From Pseudomonadota bacterium (GTDB lineage Bacteria > Pseudomonadota > Gammaproteobacteria > Steroidobacterales > Steroidobacteraceae), in contig JAJYAM010000016.1 of the NCBI GenBank assembly GCA_021779535.1, positions 1-40,618 on the forward strand: a stretch of 40,618 bases of DNA. Reading direction: 5' to 3'. Numbering within the stretch: position 1 is the first letter of the stretch; every line of letters begins with the position of its first letter. Of the stretch, positions 35,387 through 40,618 are shown piece by piece. Position numbers and translations under genes: made by a program. Under the pieces are notes generated by a model. That model ran no database searches, was not told the origin of the DNA, and saw only the letters and a list, made by a program, of their open reading frames with translations.

Positions 35387-36250
35387 ATGAGGAGCCAATG
35401 GGGACGCCGGTCGGTGCTCGTCGGGGTGGCCGGCTGGATCATGGTCGCGGGTATCGCGCACGCCGACGGCCCGCGAGGAGCGGATTTCGGCGGGCACTTC
35501 GGTGGTGGCGGGCGCGCCGCCGCGCCGGCGCATTTCGGCGGGGGTGCGCGATTCGGCGGGGGCGCGCATTACGCGCCGGCGCCGCACTATGCACCGGCAC
35601 CCCATTACGCGCCGGCCCCCCATTACGCGCCGGCGCCTCGCTATGCCGCGCCCGCGGGGCGCGGGACGGCGAGGTTCGCGCCGTCACCGGTCACGCGCGG
35701 TTACCCGCAAGCCCGCCACGGGAACTGGAATCGCACCGGTGGCGAGGGTCACTGGGACGGTGATCGCGGTCAGTGGGGCGGCTATGGCGGTTGGCAGGGC
35801 GGCGGTCGCTGGGGCGACGACGATGGCCAAGACTGGATCGGCACCTATTGGGGCGGCGGCTACTGGAGCGGGTCGTACTGGCCGGCGGTGACCTACGGCG
35901 TCGGCTTCTCTTGGTTCCTGCCGATGCTCCCGTCGGTCTACGCGACCTATTGGTACGACGGCATTCCGTACTACTACGCGGACGACGTCTACTACACCTT
36001 CGATCCGAATTACGACGGCTATGTCGCGACGGATCCCCCGCCGGTCGCGGGCTACGACTCCTCCGCCCAAGGGACCGCGGGCCAGATCTTCATGTACCCG
36101 AAGAACGGTCAGAGCCCCGCGCAGCAGGCCGAGGACCGGCGCGCGTGCGAGGACTGGGCGCGTCAACAGGTGGGTGCGAACGGCAACACCGACGATTTTC
36201 GCCGCGCGATGACCGCATGCGCGGAGGGCCGCGGCTACAGCGTGCGCTAG
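35387..36250 (+). CDS. Secreted Gly/Tyr/Pro-rich repeat protein (DUF6515-like aromatic core)
   Basis: A 287-residue exported protein. The signal peptide ends near residue 24 (GIAHADG). Next are FGGG/HFGGG repeats, then four-plus copies of HYAPAP, then Gly/Trp-rich blocks (GQWGGYGGWQGGG). The core has an aromatic segment (YDGIPYYYADDVYYTFDP, then GYVATDPPP) like DUF6515 proteins. The C terminus, from NGQSPAQQAEDRRACEDWA to TACAEGRGYSVR, has two cysteines that may bridge and is a recurring ending in such envelope proteins. It starts at ATG 35387 after an AGGAGAGGG box. Function unknown; an outer-envelope or matrix role is a guess. Confidence 0.78.
   Translation: MRSQWGRRSVLVGVAGWIMVAGIAHADGPRGADFGGHFGGGGRAAAPAHFGGGARFGGGAHYAPAPHYAPAPHYAPAPHYAPAPRYAAPAGRGTARFAPSPVTRGYPQARHGNWNRTGGEGHWDGDRGQWGGYGGWQGGGRWGDDDGQDWIGTYWGGGYWSGSYWPAVTYGVGFSWFLPMLPSVYATYWYDGIPYYYADDVYYTFDPNYDGYVATDPPPVAGYDSSAQGTAGQIFMYPKNGQSPAQQAEDRRACEDWARQQVGANGNTDDFRRAMTACAEGRGYSVR
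35567..35656 (+). repeat. Tandem 18-bp repeats encoding HYAPAP
   Basis: Four in-frame 18-bp units starting at 35567, 35585, 35603 and 35621 each encode HYAPAP, followed by a degenerate fifth (RYAAPA, 35639-35656). Codon choice varies slightly between units. Confidence 0.92.
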
Positions 36251-36260
36251 CGCCGCACGG

Positions 36261-36274
36261 GCGGCGCGCGCCGC
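36261..36274. terminator. Palindrome between convergent genes
   Basis: The 28-bp gap between the secreted repeat protein and pilE contains the perfect 14-bp palindrome GCGGCGCGCGCCGC, able to form a short hairpin in either direction. No T-run. Confidence 0.3.
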
Positions 36275-36278
36275 GCGT

Positions 36279-36782
36279 CTACTTCCAGCAGGTCGACGAC
36301 GTGTCGGCGCCCGAACTGGACAGGGACGTGTGCGCGCCCTGCGACGTCACCGTGAACGACGCGCACCCGGTGTCGTTCACCTGGTCGCCGATCGGCGTCG
36401 CGGTGATCGAGAAGCTCGCCGGGGTTCCCGCGGGCGCGGCGGTGGTCGGCGCGACCGCCGCGGTGACCACGGGTTGCGCGACCTGGTAATAGCCGCTGCC
36501 CACCGTGACCGGCCAGGCGGCCGAGCCGTAGCCGAGATCCGACGCCGCACTGGAATAGGTGTTGGCCGTCGTGAAATACCGTTCCTCGAGACTCGCCAGG
36601 TCGAGCAGCGCCGATTTCGCATCGGTTCGCCGGCCCTCGCGCACGAAGGACGAGTAGGCCGGGATCGCGATCGCCGCGAGGATCGCCGCGACGACCATCG
36701 CGATAATCAATTCGATCAAGGTGAAGCCGCGTTGCCCGCGGCGCGAGCCGCGAACCGCGGCGGCGAGTTCCGTCGGCGCCAT
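36279..36782 (-). CDS. pilE: Type IV pilin (PilE family)
   Basis: A 167-residue prepilin. Prepilin peptidase would cut G19|F20 in RRGQRG|FTLIELI, with E24 at the conserved +5 position, leaving a hydrophobic alpha-helix (FTLIELIIAMVVAAILAAIA). The motif TDAKSALLDLASLEERYFTTANTY is typical of PilE-like pilins of minor-pilin operons, and two C-terminal cysteines (GCASF and STCWK) form the expected D-loop. The leader is Ala/Arg-rich. ATG 36782 is chosen because GGAGGA lies eight bases upstream; a GTG at 36815 and another ATG are possible. It follows pilY1 by 34 bp in the same operon. Confidence 0.92.
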   Translation of the reverse strand: MAPTELAAAVRGSRRGQRGFTLIELIIAMVVAAILAAIAIPAYSSFVREGRRTDAKSALLDLASLEERYFTTANTYSSAASDLGYGSAAWPVTVGSGYYQVAQPVVTAAVAPTTAAPAGTPASFSITATPIGDQVNDTGCASFTVTSQGAHTSLSSSGADTSSTCWK

Positions 36783-36790
36783 CGCTTCGA

Positions 36791-36796
36791 TCCTCC
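36791..36796 (-). promoter_or_regulatory. Ribosome binding site deciding the pilE start
   Basis: GGAGGA on the minus strand, eight bases before ATG 36782, selects this start over the in-frame GTG at 36815, which lies too close to the pilY1 stop and has no such site. Confidence 0.65.
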
Positions 36797-36816
36797 GTGC
36801 GTGCATCGCGGCCACC

Positions 36817-39800
36817 TCAGCGCTTCTCGATCCAGGTGAGGCGGGTGCCCTTGATGCCGCCTTGCGGATTCACCGCGGTGATCGCGCCGGTGCCGCTGAC
36901 CGTCTGCGTGACCATGTAGGTCATCGTGCCCTGGGTCACGAACGACGGGCTCCCCGTGCCGCTGAGCGCGATTCCGCTGATCGCCTGGTTGTTCACGTTC
37001 AGGAAGTTGTGGTTCGCGTCGCCGAAGAACGAGTTCGGGAACGCGCCGCCGGTCGCGGGGTCGATCGCCATCGTCCAGCCCGCGGCCGAGGTCGCCGCGC
37101 AGGTCGCGAGCGAGCTCGTCGGCGGGATCGTCGTGTTCACGATGAACGCGCCGGCCTCGAGCACGGGGTTGAAGATCACCTGTTCATACACGTACGGGTA
37201 ATTCGTGTTGGCCGACTGCAGTCCGTTCGGATCGGTCGGGTTCGCATACCCCGCGCTCAGGTTCAAGTACCAGCCATACTGGTTGCAGCCGCTGGTGTCG
37301 GCCCAGCAGATCGTGTTCGCACTCACGGTGCGGTAGTAGTACGCGCTCGACGGGGTCGAGGAGGTCGCCGACCCGGCGAGCGACGCATCGTAGGTTGCGG
37401 TGATCGTTTGCTGCTCGAGCGACCCGGTGCCGGTGATCGTCGAGGTCGGCGCCGCGATCCCGGTCGCGGTCGGGAGGCTCGCGTACTTCGCCGCGGATTT
37501 CGAGTTCCACGAGCCCATGTTCCAGTCCCACACGCCGTAGAGCGCCTGTTGGGTGTTCGAATAGGTCGCCGCCGAGGTCACCGAAAACGGGATCTGCTTG
37601 CCGGTGCCGAACTCGAGCATCACGCGCCGTGCGCCGCCGGTGGTCACCAGCGCGACGATCACGCGCGACGTGATCGGCTGGCCCCCGGCGGTCGTGAAGA
37701 CCGGCACCGGGGATGCGGTCCACTGCGAGGGATCGCTGCTGGTCAGGTCGAATCGCCAGACGTTGCCGTTCGCGTCGCCGGCGTACACGTAGTCGACGAT
37801 GTGGTCGCCGTCGAGGTCGGCCGCGGTCACGTAGGTGATCCCGTCGCCGGTGCCGGCGCTGCCGGTGCTCAGGTAGTAGAAGGTCTGGCCGCCGGTCGTC
37901 GGGTCGACCAGCATCACGTAGATCCCGGCGTCGCCGGTGGCGCTGTTCAGGCCGTTGCCGAACACCGCGCCCCAGTCGCCGTCGTGGAAGCGGCGGATCT
38001 GCGGATCGCCGTAGGTGAGACCCAGATTGTTGCCGCAGTTCGACACGTTCGCGCAGCTGAGCGTCGAGGTCGTCGCGCCGTTGGCCGTCGTCGTGCTCCA
38101 CTCGCCGATCACCGTGCTCGCGGCGTTCGTCTCGGAGAAAGTCGCGGGATTGGTGATGTCGAGCGCGTAGATCGCCGAGCCGCCGGCCCCGAGGCCGCCG
38201 ACGAGCCAGGTATGCCACTGGCCGCCGTAGAACAGGTCGCCCACGCCGGGCGGCGCGTCGACGCTGAAGTTGTGCGCGTACAGCGGGTTGGAGTAATCCT
38301 GTTCGGCGACGTTGGCGTTGATCGAGTCGACGACGTAGGCGGGCATGTACGCGAGCAGCTCATACCCGTCGTTGTACTGCGGGTCGTAGGTGCCGGAGGA
38401 GCTGAACGAACCGGTGCGGAAGCCGTGCAGCAGGCCGTCGTTCGCGCCCGCGTACACGACGTTCGTGCGCGTCTGGTACTGGGTCTCGAACGCGGGGTAG
38501 GTCTGCGCGCCGTTCGCGTTCTCCGGCAGGGTCGCGCTCGGGTTCAGGAGGTCGCGCCACGTGGTCGGGAACGACGCGGACGGCGGGCCGACCCAGGTCG
38601 GGCTGGAATCGATGATGTCGCCGAGCACGCTGGTGCGCGCGCGATAGAGACCGACGCCGTACGCGTTCATCTCGTTGCTGCGGTCGCCGCGCAGGTAGTT
38701 CAGGCGGGTCCCATTGATCGGGGTCGGATCGCCGGTATCGAGCGCGGCCTGCTCGGTGCTCGTGATGCTGCTCCATTCGAACGGTACGCCTTGCGCTCCG
38801 TTCCAGGTGAGGATCGCACGGTTCGTCGGGCCTTCCGCCGCGGTCGGACCGGCGACCCCGGTCGTCGCGCAGGTTTGCCCGCTCGGCACGCCGGTCAGCA
38901 CGCAGGAGGCGTCCCAGTTCACGGTCGGCGAGATCTCGAGCGCGTTCGCGCTGGTCGCGCCCGGCGGCGTGATCAGGTACTGCGAGGTCAGCGAGCCGGT
39001 CCAGTTGTTCGCGTTGTAGAACGCGAAGTACACCTGCGTGCCGGTCTGCACCTTCGCGGTCTGCTTCTGGTTCAAGCCCGCGGAGCTCTGCGACTGGTTC
39101 TGCGGCGAGGCCTGGAAGCACATGATCTCGTGGATGTTCGTGCTGCCGCCGTCGGAACCGGCGAAGCCGAAGCGCACCTGCGCGGGGATCGGGCCGTTCG
39201 ACGCGGTGATGTTCTGACCGGTGATCACCGGCTGGAATGCGCCGCCGGCGTAGCTGTAGGAGAGGCTCAGGAGTCCGTCGGGCGTGACCGTGAGGTTGTA
39301 GGTGATCGGCACGCCGAAATTGGCTCCGGTGGTCGCGGGCGTGTCGTAGCCACGCAGCACATTGCCGTTCGTCGCGAGGCTGTCCACCTGGGCGAGCCGC
39401 ACGCCGGACAGGATCTTGTACGCGTTGGGAATCGCCGCGTAATCGACGTAGCTCGGCAGCGCAGCCCCGGTGTTGTGCCACGAGTAGGTCGTGACGGTCT
39501 GGCCGGTGCTGTTGATCGTCGTGCTGGCCGTGATATTCCACACGGTGTTGGTCCTGCAGGTATCCCAGACGCCCTTCTGGATGTCACTCGCGCTCAGGGG
39601 ATTGGTCGTTCCCGGATAATCCGCCGGATAGTCGGCGCCGAAGTTCGCGCTGAGGTACGCCCAGTTCAGGTTGCCGGCGCCGCGCAAGCCGATGCGGCCG
39701 GGCTGGTAGTCCGCTCCGTAATGGTACTGGTTGAGGTACGTCGCGCTCGCCGGATCGCCGGTCGCGGTGTTGTCGCCGTTGTTGAGGAAGTTCCCGTATT

Positions 39801-40422
39801 CGTCGATTCCGAGGCCGATGTACCCGCCGGGCAACCCGTCGGGGCCGGCGTTCACGTTGGAACAGGAATACGCGAGGCTGCCGCCGTACGCGCCGATCGC
39901 CGACGGGTTGTCGTCGTTGACCCGGCTCGCGTCCTGCAGGAAGAAACTGATGCCGTCGGCGCCGTCGCCCCCCTGCGCGGTACTGCCGTTGCCGCTGCCG
40001 GCGTAGGTCTCGGTCGTGAAGCTGACCTTGATGCCCTGGGATGACAGCGGGAACGTGAAGTTCGAGATGATCGCGCCGTGCTCGTTGTTGTCGTTGTTCG
40101 TGAACCGCAGGGCGCCCGGATTGTCGGGGATGGTGCCGGTGCTGCCGCCGTTCAGCCGGCCATTCTTGTTCATCTTCCCGTAGTAGTACCCGCCCGGTTG
40201 GGTCAGCGTGATGCAGCCCGGGATCTGTCCGGGGCTCGGCGTGCCGGCGGCGCTGCTCGCGGTCAGGCACGCGCCGTCCGAGTAATACCAGGGGTTGTTG
40301 GTCGTCGAGCCGGTGAAATTCTCGGTGTAGTTGGTCGTCGACGAGACCGTTTGCGCCGATACGGCGAGCGGCAGCCCGAGGGCAGCCAGCGCGACGAGGG
40401 CGATTCGTTGGATCGCGTTCAT
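36817..40422 (-). CDS. pilY1: PilY1/PilC-type pilus tip protein with N-terminal L-type-lectin-like module
   Basis: A 1201-residue exported protein. Residues 1-24 are a signal peptide (ending AVSAQ). The C-terminal part is the PilC/PilY beta-propeller: SSPTWVGPP near 606, VVYAGANDGLLHGF at 655-668, and the calcium loop D869-L-D871-G-D873 to D877 followed by YAGDANGNVWRFDL. PilY1 proteins sit at the type IV pilus tip and govern adhesion and retraction. Instead of the frequent von Willebrand A domain, residues ~31-436 carry lectin-like motifs: GADGISFFLQD (154-164), GGYIGLGIDEYGNF (199-212) and VRFGFAGSDGGSTNIHEI (416-433). D207, Y209, N211 and D217 match metal ligands of legume-type lectins. 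A GGGAGG box sits eight bases before ATG 40422. Confidence 0.93.
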   Translation of the reverse strand: MNAIQRIALVALAALGLPLAVSAQTVSSTTNYTENFTGSTTNNPWYYSDGACLTASSAAGTPSPGQIPGCITLTQPGGYYYGKMNKNGRLNGGSTGTIPDNPGALRFTNNDNNEHGAIISNFTFPLSSQGIKVSFTTETYAGSGNGSTAQGGDGADGISFFLQDASRVNDDNPSAIGAYGGSLAYSCSNVNAGPDGLPGGYIGLGIDEYGNFLNNGDNTATGDPASATYLNQYHYGADYQPGRIGLRGAGNLNWAYLSANFGADYPADYPGTTNPLSASDIQKGVWDTCRTNTVWNITASTTINSTGQTVTTYSWHNTGAALPSYVDYAAIPNAYKILSGVRLAQVDSLATNGNVLRGYDTPATTGANFGVPITYNLTVTPDGLLSLSYSYAGGAFQPVITGQNITASNGPIPAQVRFGFAGSDGGSTNIHEIMCFQASPQNQSQSSAGLNQKQTAKVQTGTQVYFAFYNANNWTGSLTSQYLITPPGATSANALEISPTVNWDASCVLTGVPSGQTCATTGVAGPTAAEGPTNRAILTWNGAQGVPFEWSSITSTEQAALDTGDPTPINGTRLNYLRGDRSNEMNAYGVGLYRARTSVLGDIIDSSPTWVGPPSASFPTTWRDLLNPSATLPENANGAQTYPAFETQYQTRTNVVYAGANDGLLHGFRTGSFSSSGTYDPQYNDGYELLAYMPAYVVDSINANVAEQDYSNPLYAHNFSVDAPPGVGDLFYGGQWHTWLVGGLGAGGSAIYALDITNPATFSETNAASTVIGEWSTTTANGATTSTLSCANVSNCGNNLGLTYGDPQIRRFHDGDWGAVFGNGLNSATGDAGIYVMLVDPTTGGQTFYYLSTGSAGTGDGITYVTAADLDGDHIVDYVYAGDANGNVWRFDLTSSDPSQWTASPVPVFTTAGGQPITSRVIVALVTTGGARRVMLEFGTGKQIPFSVTSAATYSNTQQALYGVWDWNMGSWNSKSAAKYASLPTATGIAAPTSTITGTGSLEQQTITATYDASLAGSATSSTPSSAYYYRTVSANTICWADTSGCNQYGWYLNLSAGYANPTDPNGLQSANTNYPYVYEQVIFNPVLEAGAFIVNTTIPPTSSLATCAATSAAGWTMAIDPATGGAFPNSFFGDANHNFLNVNNQAISGIALSGTGSPSFVTQGTMTYMVTQTVSGTGAITAVNPQGGIKGTRLTWIEKR

Positions 40423-40423
40423 A

Positions 40424-40618
40424 TCAAGGACCTCCCGCATTCAGCGTGCCGCTGCCGGTCTGCACGAGATACGTGCTCTCGACCTCGGCGGTGGTGTTCG
40501 CGCTGCCGCCGTAGCCGACGGCATCGATCTGATAGAGCGCACCGGTCAAGCCGGTCGACAGCGCCGGCGAGCCGAGATAGGTGATGTAGAACTCGGGTGC
40601 CTGCGACATCGTCGTGCC
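40424..40618 (-). CDS. pilX: Minor pilin assembly protein PilX, C-terminal fragment
   Basis: The frame is open to the right window edge; 64 residues of the C terminus are visible. The segment PEFYITYLG, then LYQIDAVGYGGSANTTAEVESTY, matches the usual end of PilX proteins (tyrosine-rich strand, then Y-x-I-x-A-x-G-x-G and V-x-STY). It ends one base before the pilY1 start on the minus strand, and the pilX-pilY1-pilE order is standard for minor-pilin operons. The start is outside the window. Confidence 0.75.
   Translation of the reverse strand, partial: GTTMSQAPEFYITYLGSPALSTGLTGALYQIDAVGYGGSANTTAEVESTYLVQTGSGTLNAGGP
40431..40436 (-). promoter_or_regulatory. Ribosome binding site of pilY1 inside the end of pilX
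   Basis: GGGAGG on the minus strand, eight bases before ATG 40422, lies within the last codons of pilX. It favours ATG 40422 over the in-frame ATG at 40440 and yields a clean signal peptide. Confidence 0.7.

Overview
The window is a stretch of chromosome from a very GC-rich (about 70 % by eye) Gram-negative bacterium. Several features point to Pseudomonadota, most likely Beta- or Gammaproteobacteria: a pilX-pilY1-pilE block of type IVa pili, a soluble NAD-linked formate dehydrogenase (fdsGBA-D), a complete tripartite RND pump, an RhtA-type exporter, and Tat and lipoprotein signals. I could not place it lower than that. Almost every base is coding. The largest gene-free gap is 269 bp (35118-35386). 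I saw no rRNA, tRNA, CRISPR array, insertion sequence, phage gene or transcription-regulator gene.

Layout. (1) 1-2593, plus strand: a [2Fe-2S] subunit (cut by the window start) and a Tat-exported molybdopterin subunit of the isoquinoline 1-oxidoreductase type. (2) 2583-8114, minus strand: fchA, fhs and a secreted BNR/Asp-box beta-propeller protein, tightly packed and probably one operon; fchA and fhs interconvert formate, 10-formyl-THF and methenyl-THF. (3) 8200-16715, minus strand: five genes joined by 4-nt start/stop overlaps, namely an FAD-dependent oxidoreductase, an MFS carrier, an outer-membrane factor, an adaptor lipoprotein and a CzcA-like RND pump. (4) 16803-18931, minus strand: an SDR dehydrogenase and a second MFS carrier. 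(5) 19022-20748, plus strand: a DUF1345 membrane protein and a zinc-free quinone oxidoreductase. (6) 20745-25946, minus strand: fdsG, fdsB, fdsA and fdsD, with no fdhD-type gene among them. (7) 26130-30391, plus strand: a double-DTG aspartic protease, a DUF3014 protein, a YXWGXW-type lipoprotein with an 8-copy tandem repeat, and a crotonase. (8) 30405-35117: a homocysteine methyltransferase (minus) divergent from an RhtA-like homoserine/threonine exporter (plus), then a chalcone-isomerase-like protein and a ZIP metal transporter (both minus), then a cystathionine gamma-synthase-family PLP enzyme (plus). (9) 35387-36250, plus strand: a secreted repeat-rich protein. (10) 36279-40618, minus strand: pilE, pilY1 and the 3' end of pilX.

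How genes work together. Formate metabolism appears twice: oxidation to CO2 with NADH production (fds) and activation onto tetrahydrofolate (fhs/fchA). Sulfur amino acid and homoserine handling is suggested by mmuM, rhtA and the PLP enzyme. Metal traffic is suggested by the RND pump and the ZIP protein. The most unusual single protein is PilY1. Its C-terminal half is the normal PilC/PilY beta-propeller with its calcium loop, but its first ~440 residues look like an L-type (legume-type) lectin module, implying a glycan-binding pilus tip.
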